From: JAHECQ01 sp963775125
GTDB lineage: Bacteria; Actinomycetota; Acidimicrobiia; Acidimicrobiales; SZUA-35
Direction: 5' to 3'
NCBI GenBank assembly: GCA_963775125.1
Contig: CAVZHQ010000005.1
Coordinates: forward strand, 1-64,000
DNA: 64,000 nt
A model generated the notes under the pieces. It saw only the letters and a program-made list of their open reading frames with translations. It made no database searches and was not told the DNA's origin. Shown here piece after piece: positions 34,463 to 43,872 of this stretch (the first letter of the stretch is position 1; every line of letters begins with the position of its first letter). The translations under genes were made by a program, and so were the position numbers.

Positions 34463-35631
34463 CATCGTTGACCGGGCTGGGATTGCAGCAGCAAACCTTC
34501 AGGTCCTCCGCTGAGGTCCGGGTAGATGAGCTGCTGGTTGATGAACTGCTTGACCGCTTTGGCCGACGCTCCGGTGTCGACCACCTCGCGCTCCCAGCCT
34601 GTGGTGCGCACCGCCCCGTGGTCGCCGAGGTCGAGGCTGGTGACGTAGGCCGGCTGTTGATAGTCGGTGAGGTCGTGTCCGAGGCAGCGCCGTGCCGCGT
34701 TCTCCCCGGCAGCTCGGCCGAGTTGGAGCGCGTGTTGACAGGACTGCAGCGTCCGATGGCCGGTACCGGTGTCTGCAGAGGCCATGTCGCCGGTGAGGAA
34801 CACTCCGCTGAATTGTGGGTGTTCGAGGGTTGCGCCGACGATGTAGCGGCCGAGCGCATCGCGCTCGCCATCCAGTGGATCGGCGAGGGCCGCCGCGGCC
34901 ATTCCGGTGCACATCACCACCGCATCCACCTCGAGGTGTGAGCCGTCGGCAAAGTCGACCGCAGTCGGAGCGATGGCAATGACGGTGGCATCGAGGCGTC
35001 GGTCGACTCGCTGCTCGTCGAGGGCGCACTCGATTTCTGCTCGGGGCCCATCGCCGAGCTCTGGGCCGACGACCGGCGCTCGGTCGATCAGCACCACCTC
35101 GACCGGGGCGAGCGACGCGGTCCTACCGTGCTGGCGCATTCGGCTCGGTAGCTCGAGCGCCAGTTCGATCCCGGTGAATCCGGCCCCGATCACCGCAACG
35201 CGAACCGTGGGTTGCTGTGCGATCTCGGTGAGCCGTCGATCCAGCACGATGGCGGATGCTTGATCGTCGATCGAGAAGGCATGCTCGACGCCGGGAATGG
35301 CGGGGACACGCATCACGCTCCCAATCGCCAGCACGGCGGAACCGAACCCGATGTCGGTGCCGTCGGAGAGCCGGACGAGGCGACCATCGGGGTCGATCGA
35401 TGTCACGCTTGCCAGGATGAGGTCGACGTCGATCATGGCGAACGGTTCGGCAAGCGGCATTGCCAGCGTCTCCGGGTTCGCCTCATAGAGCCGGGGCCGC
35501 ATCACCAGGGAGTCGTTCGGGGTGACGACCGAGATCGACAGCTCGGGTCCACCGGCTCGTCGGGCGGCGACCGCCGCCCAGAAACCGGCGAAGCCGCCGC
35601 CGATGACCACGACGTCAGCGTGCTTGTGCAT
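34462..35631 (-). CDS. NAD(P)/FAD-dependent oxidoreductase (NDH-2-like)
   Basis: The 389-residue flavoprotein has an N-terminal FAD Rossmann motif, VVVIGGGFAGFWAAVAARRA, a second nucleotide motif VRVAVIGAGFTGIELALEL for NAD(P)H, and the closing VFLTGDMASADTG segment that contacts FAD. It groups with type II NADH dehydrogenase-like disulfide-reductase-fold enzymes; a membrane helix at the C-terminus is not evident. It starts at ATG 35631 and overlaps the Rrf2 gene by 17 bases, so it is in an operon with an iron-sulfur-type regulator and may answer redox or nitrosative stress (inference). Confidence 0.87.
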   Translation of the reverse strand: MHKHADVVVIGGGFAGFWAAVAARRAGGPELSISVVTPNDSLVMRPRLYEANPETLAMPLAEPFAMIDVDLILASVTSIDPDGRLVRLSDGTDIGFGSAVLAIGSVMRVPAIPGVEHAFSIDDQASAIVLDRRLTEIAQQPTVRVAVIGAGFTGIELALELPSRMRQHGRTASLAPVEVVLIDRAPVVGPELGDGPRAEIECALDEQRVDRRLDATVIAIAPTAVDFADGSHLEVDAVVMCTGMAAAALADPLDGERDALGRYIVGATLEHPQFSGVFLTGDMASADTGTGHRTLQSCQHALQLGRAAGENAARRCLGHDLTDYQQPAYVTSLDLGDHGAVRTTGWEREVVDTGASAKAVKQFINQQLIYPDLSGGPEGLLLQSQPGQR

Positions 35632-36193
35632 GGTGTCCTCCTCTGTTGTTGTCTTCTGCTGCGTCTCGTCCAGCCGTGTTACGCCGGTCGGCGCGAATCT
35701 GCGAGCGGTGTTCGGTGAACCAATCCGTGACCCGCGTGAGATGGGCATCGGAGGACTTCTCGCAAACGGCGCCGACGAGATCGGCGAGCGTGGAGCGGGC
35801 CATCACTGCTCTGGCATCGGCCTGGGCATCGAGCATGACTCGATGGATCGAACAGGTGCCGGCCGACGCCGCCCGCGGTGGCGACGCCCCGGTCCACAGC
35901 GCACAGCTGCCGCGCACCTCCCGGCATTCGAACAGCCGAGCATCGGCTTGGACCGCATCGGCCACGTCCAGAACCGTGATCTGGTCGGTTCGGCGGGCCA
36001 AGCTCCAACCGCCTCCCGAGCCTTCCGTGGCGTCGATGAGCCCGGCTGCACCCATCTCGGACATCAACTTGCGTACGAAGGCAACTGGCAGTTCCTGGAA
36101 CTCAGCCAGCGCTCGTGCCGAGGCCGGAGCGTTTCCTTGCATGGCAAGGTTCACGAGACTGTGAAGCGCGTATTCGAGTCGAGCTCCATACAT
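35615..36193 (-). CDS. Rrf2-family transcriptional regulator
   Basis: The 192-residue protein opens with the family winged-helix MYGARLEYALHSLVNLAMQG and continues with FVRKLMSEMGAAGLIDATEG and SGGGWSLARRTDQITVLDVA. Three cysteines follow (FECREVRGSCALW, then AGTCSIH) in the region where IscR/NsrR/RsrR relatives bind an Fe-S cluster, though the spacing C-x6-C-x16-C is unusual. The tail is longer than in IscR and is rich in Arg and Asp. ATG 36193 is directly preceded by a perfect palindrome (36195-36217), presumably its own operator. It overlaps the flavoprotein gene start. Confidence 0.87.
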   Translation of the reverse strand: MYGARLEYALHSLVNLAMQGNAPASARALAEFQELPVAFVRKLMSEMGAAGLIDATEGSGGGWSLARRTDQITVLDVADAVQADARLFECREVRGSCALWTGASPPRAASAGTCSIHRVMLDAQADARAVMARSTLADLVGAVCEKSSDAHLTRVTDWFTEHRSQIRADRRNTAGRDAAEDNNRGGHHAQAR

Positions 36194-36194
36194 G

Positions 36195-36217
36195 ACTACG
36201 ACTCTAGCAGTCGTAGT
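36195..36217. promoter_or_regulatory. 23-bp perfect palindrome at the Rrf2 start, probable operator
   Basis: Arms ACTACGACT (36195-36203) and AGTCGTAGT (36209-36217) flank CTAGC. The site ends two bases before the Rrf2 ATG on the minus strand, leaving no room for a ribosome site and overlapping the stop of the small gene upstream. Autoregulation or leaderless/hairpin-controlled translation are possible. Confidence 0.65.
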
Positions 36218-36482
36218 TGAACGGGGCGACCTCGGAACCCTCGGCCCGGGGGGGAACTCGTTGAACTTCGGGACCGTTGCAGGCTGGCTTCCCGTTGGAA
36301 GCGGCCGTCGGACGAGGAGTAGTGCTGGCAGCGCTTGCCGGAGCAGGCGCCGTTCGAGCCAGCCAGGCGGCCATGGGTATGGCGACCGATGCCACGCCAA
36401 TGGTCAAGAATTTCGTCGGCGCGTCCGGTCGAGTCGTGACCCCGATACCGCGAGGCTCGATCGGTGAAGTCATGGTTTGCAT
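36204..36482 (-). CDS. Small membrane-anchored or secreted protein, unknown
   Basis: A possible 92-residue protein with an N-terminal hydrophobic segment (FLTIGVASVAIPMAAWLA), an Ala/Pro/Thr-rich stretch and two Cys near the end. Codon use favours G or C in the third position, like neighbouring genes, and it ends 10 bases before the Rrf2 start in the same direction. No family is recognised. Its stop lies inside the palindrome, so it may be co-transcribed and its translation may be linked to Rrf2. Confidence 0.45.
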   Translation of the reverse strand: MQTMTSPIEPRGIGVTTRPDAPTKFLTIGVASVAIPMAAWLARTAPAPASAASTTPRPTAASNGKPACNGPEVQRVPPRAEGSEVAPFNYDC

Positions 36483-36657
36483 GGGCGGTCAGCCTGTGGG
36501 ACGGGCCGAAGGCGCCGCCGAGCAGCCACGTCGCGAAGCGATCGCGGCTGCGTCAGGGCAGAAGGCGACGCGGAGGCATCATCGATCCTCGTCAAGGGTC
36601 AACCGATGGCGCCAGCGGTGTGACGAAGGCCGTTGCCGGAGGTCGAGCGGGCCGAAC

Positions 36658-37053
36658 TCACTGACAGTTGACGAGGTCTCTGAGCCTTGTGGCGATCTGC
36701 GCGAGCTCAGGGTCATTGGCCGCGACGTCGATGACCAAGTCGTAGACGAGATCACTTCCCGCCGGAGCGACGCTCTGCCCGTTGAGTTCGAGGAAGACCG
36801 CGGTGGCGAGCCAACCGAGGCGTTTGTTGCCGTCGATCAACGCGTGGTTTCCGACGATCGAGTGCAGAAGTGCGGCAGCTTTGGTCCAGATGTCCGGATA
36901 GGCATCCATCCCGAACGCAGTCGAACTCGGTCTCGCCGCGGCGGATCCGAGTAGACCGATGTCGCGGATCGGTGGGGGGTCGCCCAGGAGCGCGGTTGTG
37001 AGTGCAATGAGATCGTCCAGATCGAGGTACTCGACCTCGGGCTCATTGGTCAT
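36658..37053 (-). CDS. doc: Doc-like Fic-domain toxin (death-on-curing family)
   Basis: The 131-residue protein has the Fic active-site motif HALIDGNKRLGW, fitting H-x-[FL]-x-[DN]-G-N-K-R. Doc enzymes phosphorylate EF-Tu and stop translation. The size and the opening EVEYLDLDDLIALTTALLGD are typical of Doc. It overlaps the antitoxin gene by 4 bases (ATGA-type), confirming a toxin-antitoxin pair. The conserved His makes it probably active. Confidence 0.92.
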   Translation of the reverse strand: MTNEPEVEYLDLDDLIALTTALLGDPPPIRDIGLLGSAAARPSSTAFGMDAYPDIWTKAAALLHSIVGNHALIDGNKRLGWLATAVFLELNGQSVAPAGSDLVYDLVIDVAANDPELAQIATRLRDLVNCQ

Positions 37054-37253
37054 TCGCCGAGCCGCCGGAGAGCTTCCTCGTGTGCAACAAGGATCTTGGC
37101 GGTGGCCGATGCGACGCGGTCTCGGTGATCGTCGCGGTCGACGAACTCTCGAACGGCACGGCGGGCCGCTTCCTGCAACGAGATGCCGTCGAGTTCGGCG
37201 CGGCGGCGTAGCGCGTCATGCTCGGCATCGGTCAGTCGAAGGGTCATGGCCAT
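37050..37253 (-). CDS. Ribbon-helix-helix antitoxin of the Doc pair
   Basis: The 67-residue protein begins MTLRLTDAEHDALRRRAELD, a ribbon-helix-helix start that binds DNA as a dimer, and ends in a charged helical tail (KILVAHEEALRRLGE) likely to wrap the toxin. It precedes the Doc gene with a 4-base overlap. ATG 37253 is used; ATG 37247 is also possible. It likely neutralises the toxin and represses the operon. Confidence 0.85.
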   Translation of the reverse strand: MAMTLRLTDAEHDALRRRAELDGISLQEAARRAVREFVDRDDHRDRVASATAKILVAHEEALRRLGE

Positions 37254-37392
37254 CGGCCAAAGGTATCACCGTGATACCGCTGCGATCGACCGGGTGAAAG
37301 TTGCCGCGTTCGGGGAACCAGACTCGCATCGCAGACGTCTCAGGTCCGAACCGACACGGCCGATGGCGTCGGTACGAGGAGGGACGCAGCGC

Positions 37393-40300
37393 ATGAATCA
37401 CCCAGTGGGACGCAGGCGGTGGGCGCTTCTTCTCGGCTCACTGCTCTTCGCAATGAGCTGCACCAATGGAAGCAGCGACGACGAATCCAAGCCGGTGACC
37501 TCTTCGCCCGCGTTGCAGCCCGACGGCGAGTCCGGTTCCGGTCTCTTCCAGATACGCCTGTCCGCCGGTGAAGCCGGCGAGGCAGCGCCGCTCCAATTGG
37601 TCGAGGGAGAAGCGCTCGACGATGCCGCCACCGTGGCCATCCTCGGACGACTCCCGGCGTGGGAGGTCCCCGACGAGTCGAGCGACTTCAATCGCCCCGC
37701 CACTTCGCTCAGCCCGCCACGGATCGGCGCAACGGTCGACACCGCGTTTCCTCCCCTGGCCGGCGTTCTGCCACCTGTCACCACCGGTGGCGCCCCGCTC
37801 GAGGTCGTCCGGTTCCAACCCGAGGGTGACTTGGCGCTGGCGCCGTTCGTGAGCGTCACCTTCAACCAGCCCATGGTGGCGCTGTCCACACTGGAACAAC
37901 TCGACCAGGCCGATGTGCCGGCCACGATCACGCCCGATGTTCCCGGCCGCTGGCGATGGATCGGCACCCGCACCCTGCGCTTCGAAGTCGAGCCGGGTCT
38001 CACCGACCGGCTGCCGATGGCGACCGAGTACACCGTGACGATTCCGGCCGGTGCAGTCTCGGCCGACGCGGCCGAATTGGCCGAGGCGGTCAGTTGGTCG
38101 TTCTCGACCCCGCCTGCCGTGCCGACGGCGGTGATCCCCCTATCGGAGTCGTTGCCCTTGTCCCCCGTGTTCTTCGTCGGCTTCGATCAGCTCGTCGACC
38201 CGCAGGCCGTGCTCGACACCATGACGCTGCGCGCCGGTGATGACGACGTGGCGATCCGGTTGGCCACCGACAAGGAAGTGGCCGACGACGAAGCCGTCGC
38301 GGCGGCAGCCGCCGCTGCGCTCGAAGGCCGGTGGCTGGCGTTCACACCCGAACGCCCCTTGCCCGCGGACACGGCAATCACGATCGAGGTCGGTCCCGGT
38401 ACTCCGTCCGAGGAGGGCCCCCGCACGAGCGATCAGGTCGCCACGTTCTCGGGTCGGACCTACCCGCCGTTGCGAGTGACCGCTTCGGACTGCGGGTACG
38501 GAGGCCCCTGTCGGCCGTTGATGCAATGGGCGATCGAGTTGTCGAACCCTCTGGACCTCGAGGTTTTCGACCCGTCGATGGTGACAGTGAGCCCCGAGCT
38601 TCCGGGCCAGGTGGCATACGCCAACGGTTCCACCATCATCGTTGGTGGCCGTAGCGTCGGCCGGACCACGTACACGGTCACCCTGTCGGGCGAGATCGCC
38701 GATCAGTTCGATCAGACCCTGGGTGATGACACCGCGGTCGACATCGAGGTCGGCCCTGCCATCGACATGCTTCAAGGGTTCGATCGGGAGTTCATCACGC
38801 TTGACCCGCTGGCCGAATCGAAAGGCGTCAGCGTCACGACGACGAATCACGATTCGGTGAAGGTCACGGTCTGGAAGGTGACTCCGGGTGACGTCGAGGC
38901 CTATCGGACCTACCGAAACGCGCAGTGGTCCGACACTCGGCCGCGCGAACCGTCATGGCCAGTGCTGTTGGACGAGGTGGTCGACCTCGATGCTGATGAG
39001 GACACCGTGACCGAGACGTTCCTGGACTTGACCGAGGCAGTGTCGGAGTCCTCACAGCTCGTCGTGCGCATCGCCCCGACCAAGGAGTACCCGAACACCT
39101 CCGAGGAGTACTGGCAGAATCAGCCGACGGTGGCGTGGGTGCAGTCGACCGAGCTGGGCATCGACGCGGTGATCGCCAGGAACACGATGCTGATCTGGAC
39201 CACTGACCTGGCAACCGGCGAGCCACGGCCCAACGTCGAGGTGACGCTCGTCGGCAACACCCGCACGGTCACCACCGACGACCAGGGACTGGCCACGATC
39301 ACCCCGATGCCGGGTTCGGTGAATGGCCTCGTGGCCATCGACAGCGATGACCGGCCGGCGATGTTGGCCTCGAGTTGGTTCGGGGGATGGGAACGAATCC
39401 CGTCGGCCGGCGAAACCCGATGGTATGTCTTCGATGACCGCGGCATCTACAAACCGGGCGAGACCGCTCGGCTCAAAGGCTGGGTTCGCCGCCTCGACGC
39501 GTCCGACGACCCGCAGCTCGGCCTGATCGGCCCCGGGGCGGCCATCGACTACCAGGTGCTGGACCCGCAAGGCGTCGTCCTCGGCAACGGCACCGTCGAC
39601 GTGAACGCGCTTGGCGGCTTCGAACTGGCCGTCGCCCTGCCGGCCGGCACCAACCTTGGCCAAGCCACGGTCTCCTTCACATTGACCGGGGCTGCGGGTC
39701 TCGATCCTCAGGAGACACAACACAGCTTCCTGGTGCAGGAGTTCCGGACTCCCGAGTTCGAGGTGAACGCCCGCCACGAGTCGAGCGCTCCCTTCTTCCT
39801 GGGCGAAGAGGCCACCGTCGCCGTTGACGCCACGTACTACGCCGGAGGCCCTCTGCCCGATGCGGAGGTGAACTGGCAGGTCACAAACCAGACGACGCAG
39901 TACACGCCACCCAACCGGAGCGACTTCACCTTCGGGATCTGGACACCGTGGTGGTACGGATTCGAGGCCGGTGGCTACGGCACCGACTGCATCGACTGCG
40001 GCGAATGCTTCGACTGCGGCCCGAGCGGCGAGGTCGAGATGAAAGCGTTCTCTGGTCGAACCGATGCCGATGGCTCGCACTATCTGCGCATGGAGTTCTC
40101 GGGTCCCGAGCTGGACCAACCGACCTCCGTGTCGGCTCAGGCCACCGTCACCGACGTCAACCGCCAGGCCTGGTCCTCGCAGACCGAGGTGTTGGTGCAC
40201 CCGTCGGAGTTGTACGTCGGGGTCCGAAGCGATCGGGCGTTCGTCGAAGAGGGAACGCCGCTGCGTATCGAGTCGATCGTGACCGACATCGACGGCAACG

Positions 40301-43300
40301 CGGTTGCCGGGCGAGAGATTGCGATGGAAGCGGGCCGCCTGGAATGGGTCTTCGCCAAAGGGACCTGGGTCGAGGAGCTGACCGACCTCCAGACCTGCAC
40401 CGTAGAGTCGACCGACGACGTCGTCGAATGCGAGTTCAGTGCCGATGTCGGCGGCACCTACAAGGTCACCGCCGTCGTCACCGACGAAAGCGGGCGCAGC
40501 AACCGGTCCGAACTCACTCGTTGGGTCAGTGGCGGTGGCGGCCGGCCGACCCGCAGCGTGACCCAGGAGTCGGTGACCATCGTTCCCGACCGGGCCGAGT
40601 ACCGCCCCGGCGAAACCGCCGAGGTCCTGGTCCAAGCGCCGTTCAGCCCGGCCTCCGGCCAGCTGATCGTGCTACGCGGCGGCGTGCAGACAACCGAGGT
40701 GTTCGACGCCCCCGACGGTTCCGCGGTGTTGTCGATCCCGATCGACGAGAACGACATCCCCAACCTGTCGCTGATGGTCGAAATGGTCGGGTCGGGCGAG
40801 CGGACAGCCGACGACGGCACCCCGTTACCGGACGCTCCCCGCCGGCCCGCGTACGCGCTGGGGTCCATCGACCTGTCCATCCCGCCGGTCACCCGGACCC
40901 TGAAGGTCGAGGCGAACCCTGCTGACGCCGATCTGCAACCGGGCGACGCCACGTCGGTGACCGTCGAAGTGAGCGATGCCTCGGGCGACCCGACGGCCGG
41001 CGCCGAGGTGGCTCTGGTCGTGGTTGACGAGGCGGTGTTGTCGTTGACCGGCTACCAACTGCCCGACCCGCTGGCGGTGTTCTATGCGCCGATCTACTCC
41101 AACGCCTACGCCGAGTACATCCGGTCGAGCATCGTACTGAACCGATCCGATCTGCTGGGAGGCGACGGCGCAGGGGGAGGAGTGGATGACGCGTCGTCGG
41201 ACGAAGGCGGTGTCGACGCGGCGGTGTCCGAAGAATCGGATGAGTTAGCGGGCGCCGACTCCGACACGTCGGACAGCGAACCGGCCCGCAACGGCTCGGG
41301 TCTTCCCGCATCCGGCGGATCGACGATCGATGTCCGATCGGACTTCGATGTGATCGCGGTGTATCGACCGAGTGAGGTCACTGACGTCAACGGCAAGGTG
41401 ACCGTCAACGTCCCCCTGCCCGACAGCCTGACCCGGTATCGGGTGATGGCGGTCGCTGTCGATGGGGCCGACCACTTCGGTTCGGGGGAGTCGACGATCA
41501 CGGCGCGGTTGCCGCTCATGGTTCGACCGTCGGCGCCGCGGTTCTTGAACTTCGGGGACACTTTCGAACTGCCGGTCGTCGTCCAGAACCAGACCGGCAC
41601 CGACATGGACGTCGACGTCGCGATCGAGAGCGCCAACCTCCGACTGACCGACGGAGCGGGGCGGCGGATCACGGTGCCGGCCAACGACCGGGTCGAGGTT
41701 CGCTTCCCGGCCGCCGCAGTGAACGCCGGCACCGCACGGTTCCGGGTGGCAGCGGTCAGCGGAGATGCCGCCGACTCGGCCGCAATCTCGTTGCCGGTGT
41801 ACACCCCGGCGACCGCCGAGGCCTTCGCCACCTACGGCGTCATCGACGGCAATGGTGGGACCACGGCCGTCGGTCAACCACTCCAGACACCGACCGGCGT
41901 GTTCCCGCAGTTCGGCGGACTCGAGATCGACACCTCGTCGACCGCTGTGCAGGCACTGACCGATGCGGTCCTGTACCTGAACGAGTACCCGTACGAGAAC
42001 GCCGACGGCTACGCCGCCCGAATCATTGCCGTCGTCGCGCTGCGTGACGTGCTCGATGCCTTCGACGCCGCGGGGTTGCCAGACGCAGCTGCGATCGAAG
42101 CATCGATGCGTCGAGACCTCGACGGTCTGGCGCGGCTGCAGAACGACGACGGTGGGTTCTCGTGGTGGCGTCGGGGCGATGTCTCCGAACCGTTCACGAC
42201 CGTGGCGGCCATGCAGGCACTGGTATCGGCCAAGAACGCCGGCTACCCGGTGGCGCAGCAGAACCTCGACCTTGGCTTGTCCTACCTGAGGGACATCGAG
42301 TCGTTCATGCCGGAGTGGTACGACGCGGGAATCCGTGACTCGCTATCGGCGTACGCCCTTCACGTCCGCAACCTGGCCGGTGAGCGCGACAGCGCGAAGG
42401 CAAAGGCGCTCTACAACCGGGCCGCTGATTCGCTCGGGCTCGACGCCCTGGCCTGGCTGTGGCCGGTCCTCGACGACGCGACGATCGACGCTGCCATTGA
42501 GCGGGTCTTCCTGAATCGTGCAACCGATACGGCCGGAGCAGCGACCTTCACCACCGACTACGGCGAGCAGGCGTACCTGCTGGCCTACTCCGATCGCAGG
42601 ACCGACGGCGTCATCCTCGACGCCCTCATCACCCAGCGCCCCGGCAGCGACCTGATTCCGAAGGTGGTGCAGGGATTGTTGGGCAATCAGATCAAGGGTC
42701 GGTGGAACAACGTTTACGAGAACAGCTTCATCCTCCTCGCCATGCAGCGCTACTTCGCCACGTTCGAAGCGGCGACTCCCGACTTCGTCGCCCAGGCCTG
42801 GCTCGGCGATCAATACGCCGCCGAGCACGCCTACCGCGGTCGGACCACCGATCGGGGAGCAACCCTGGTACCGATGAGCGATCTCATCGCTGCGGGGAAC
42901 ACGACGTTGACCCTGGCCAATGAAGGCGTCGGTCGGCTCTACTATCGCCTCGGTTTGCGATACGCCCCCGACGATCTCGTTCTGGCTCCTCGGGACGAAG
43001 GCTTCGTCGTCGACCGGACGTACGAGTCGGTCGACGGGTCCGACGACGTCGTTCGCGGCCCTGACGGAGGCTGGCGGATCAAGTCCGGGGCCACTGTGCG
43101 GGTCCGGGTCACGATGGTGGCCGACGCCACCCGCACCAACATGGCCCTCATCGATCCCCTCCCGGCCGGATTCGAGCCGCTCAACGCAGCACTCGCCAAC
43201 GTCGGTGGGCTCCCGCCGACGGAAATCGACCCAGTCGCTCGGTACGACGGGTGGTGCTGGTGCTGGCCCTGGTATCAACACCAGAACCTCCGCGACGACC

Positions 43301-43467
43301 GAGCCGAGGCCTTCGCCGGTTACCTCGGTGCCGGCACCTACGAGTACGTGTACACCGCACGAGCCACCACACCGGGCACCTTCGTCGTCCCGCCCGCCCG
43401 GGCCGAGGAGATCTACGCCCCCGAGGTGTTCGGTCGATCAGCCTCGACCACCGTCGTCATCGAGTAA
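37393..43467 (+). CDS. Alpha-2-macroglobulin-like lipoprotein, large
   Basis: The 2024-residue protein has a lipoprotein signal (ALLLGSLLFAMSC, lipidation Cys about residue 23) and then a long series of beta-sandwich MG domains, including RWYVFDDRGIYKPGETARLK and the YRPGETAEVLVQAPF linker block, as in bacterial A2M proteins. An acidic Asp/Glu/Ser linker lies near residues 1255-1310, followed by the A2M domain (VTVNVPLPDSLTRYRVMAVA, 20 residues, then LMVRPSAPRF) and a terpenoid-cyclase-like helical barrel. The usual thioester motif C-x-E-Q is absent: the site reads YPYENADGY. A Cys cluster C866-x2-C869-x2-C872-x2-C875 is inserted midway. It probably guards the cell envelope against proteases, without covalent trapping. 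ATG 37393 is the likely start. Confidence 0.88.
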   Translation: MNHPVGRRRWALLLGSLLFAMSCTNGSSDDESKPVTSSPALQPDGESGSGLFQIRLSAGEAGEAAPLQLVEGEALDDAATVAILGRLPAWEVPDESSDFNRPATSLSPPRIGATVDTAFPPLAGVLPPVTTGGAPLEVVRFQPEGDLALAPFVSVTFNQPMVALSTLEQLDQADVPATITPDVPGRWRWIGTRTLRFEVEPGLTDRLPMATEYTVTIPAGAVSADAAELAEAVSWSFSTPPAVPTAVIPLSESLPLSPVFFVGFDQLVDPQAVLDTMTLRAGDDDVAIRLATDKEVADDEAVAAAAAAALEGRWLAFTPERPLPADTAITIEVGPGTPSEEGPRTSDQVATFSGRTYPPLRVTASDCGYGGPCRPLMQWAIELSNPLDLEVFDPSMVTVSPELPGQVAYANGSTIIVGGRSVGRTTYTVTLSGEIADQFDQTLGDDTAVDIEVGPAIDMLQGFDREFITLDPLAESKGVSVTTTNHDSVKVTVWKVTPGDVEAYRTYRNAQWSDTRPREPSWPVLLDEVVDLDADEDTVTETFLDLTEAVSESSQLVVRIAPTKEYPNTSEEYWQNQPTVAWVQSTELGIDAVIARNTMLIWTTDLATGEPRPNVEVTLVGNTRTVTTDDQGLATITPMPGSVNGLVAIDSDDRPAMLASSWFGGWERIPSAGETRWYVFDDRGIYKPGETARLKGWVRRLDASDDPQLGLIGPGAAIDYQVLDPQGVVLGNGTVDVNALGGFELAVALPAGTNLGQATVSFTLTGAAGLDPQETQHSFLVQEFRTPEFEVNARHESSAPFFLGEEATVAVDATYYAGGPLPDAEVNWQVTNQTTQYTPPNRSDFTFGIWTPWWYGFEAGGYGTDCIDCGECFDCGPSGEVEMKAFSGRTDADGSHYLRMEFSGPELDQPTSVSAQATVTDVNRQAWSSQTEVLVHPSELYVGVRSDRAFVEEGTPLRIESIVTDIDGNAVAGREIAMEAGRLEWVFAKGTWVEELTDLQTCTVESTDDVVECEFSADVGGTYKVTAVVTDESGRSNRSELTRWVSGGGGRPTRSVTQESVTIVPDRAEYRPGETAEVLVQAPFSPASGQLIVLRGGVQTTEVFDAPDGSAVLSIPIDENDIPNLSLMVEMVGSGERTADDGTPLPDAPRRPAYALGSIDLSIPPVTRTLKVEANPADADLQPGDATSVTVEVSDASGDPTAGAEVALVVVDEAVLSLTGYQLPDPLAVFYAPIYSNAYAEYIRSSIVLNRSDLLGGDGAGGGVDDASSDEGGVDAAVSEESDELAGADSDTSDSEPARNGSGLPASGGSTIDVRSDFDVIAVYRPSEVTDVNGKVTVNVPLPDSLTRYRVMAVAVDGADHFGSGESTITARLPLMVRPSAPRFLNFGDTFELPVVVQNQTGTDMDVDVAIESANLRLTDGAGRRITVPANDRVEVRFPAAAVNAGTARFRVAAVSGDAADSAAISLPVYTPATAEAFATYGVIDGNGGTTAVGQPLQTPTGVFPQFGGLEIDTSSTAVQALTDAVLYLNEYPYENADGYAARIIAVVALRDVLDAFDAAGLPDAAAIEASMRRDLDGLARLQNDDGGFSWWRRGDVSEPFTTVAAMQALVSAKNAGYPVAQQNLDLGLSYLRDIESFMPEWYDAGIRDSLSAYALHVRNLAGERDSAKAKALYNRAADSLGLDALAWLWPVLDDATIDAAIERVFLNRATDTAGAATFTTDYGEQAYLLAYSDRRTDGVILDALITQRPGSDLIPKVVQGLLGNQIKGRWNNVYENSFILLAMQRYFATFEAATPDFVAQAWLGDQYAAEHAYRGRTTDRGATLVPMSDLIAAGNTTLTLANEGVGRLYYRLGLRYAPDDLVLAPRDEGFVVDRTYESVDGSDDVVRGPDGGWRIKSGATVRVRVTMVADATRTNMALIDPLPAGFEPLNAALANVGGLPPTEIDPVARYDGWCWCWPWYQHQNLRDDRAEAFAGYLGAGTYEYVYTARATTPGTFVVPPARAEEIYAPEVFGRSASTTVVIE

Positions 43468-43489
43468 CGTCCGATGCCACGCCTTGCTG

Positions 43490-43523
43490 TTCGGGCGGTG
43501 TGCCGGCGAGCGGACCGCCCGAA
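43490..43523. terminator. Strong inverted repeat between convergent genes
   Basis: Perfect 10-bp arms TTCGGGCGGT (43490-43499) and ACCGCCCGAA (43514-43523) enclose a 14-base loop and are followed by a T-rich TCTGTTTG. It sits between the A2M stop and the stop of the small membrane protein gene, so it can end both transcripts. Confidence 0.65.
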
Positions 43524-43531
43524 TCTGTTTG

Positions 43532-43735
43532 TCAGTGCGCGACCTGGCGTGAGCGTCGGCGCCGTACGACGGTGATCAAGATCGAGGCGATGAAGGCGAG
43601 GAACCCGATGGCCAGCAGCACCTTTGACAGGGTGTTGGCTGCTGAGGTGTCTTCGCTGCTCCTGCCAGCCCCGAACGCGAGTCCCGTGGCGAAGATGACG
43701 GCGGCGATGATGAACGGGGTGTAGTAGCGCTTCAT
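43532..43735 (-). CDS. Small two-helix membrane protein
   Basis: This 67-residue protein has two predicted membrane helices, YTPFIIAAVIFATGLAFGAG and LSKVLLAIGFLAFIASILIT, separated by a short Ser/Glu/Asp loop, and an Arg-rich C-terminal end that should stay in the cytoplasm. AAAGGA precedes the ATG at 43735. No family is recognised. It is transcribed towards the A2M gene. Confidence 0.65.
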   Translation of the reverse strand: MKRYYTPFIIAAVIFATGLAFGAGRSSEDTSAANTLSKVLLAIGFLAFIASILITVVRRRRSRQVAH

Positions 43736-43872
43736 GGGTTCGGTCCTTTGATTGGTGAGTTGAGCGACTCTGCGCTCTTTGCGGGGATTGCGCATCGGGG
43801 TAGTCCCGGAGCTCGAGTGTCAGGGTTTGCCCCGATGCGGGTCCGACTCCGGCGTGGGAGGATGCGCTCGTG

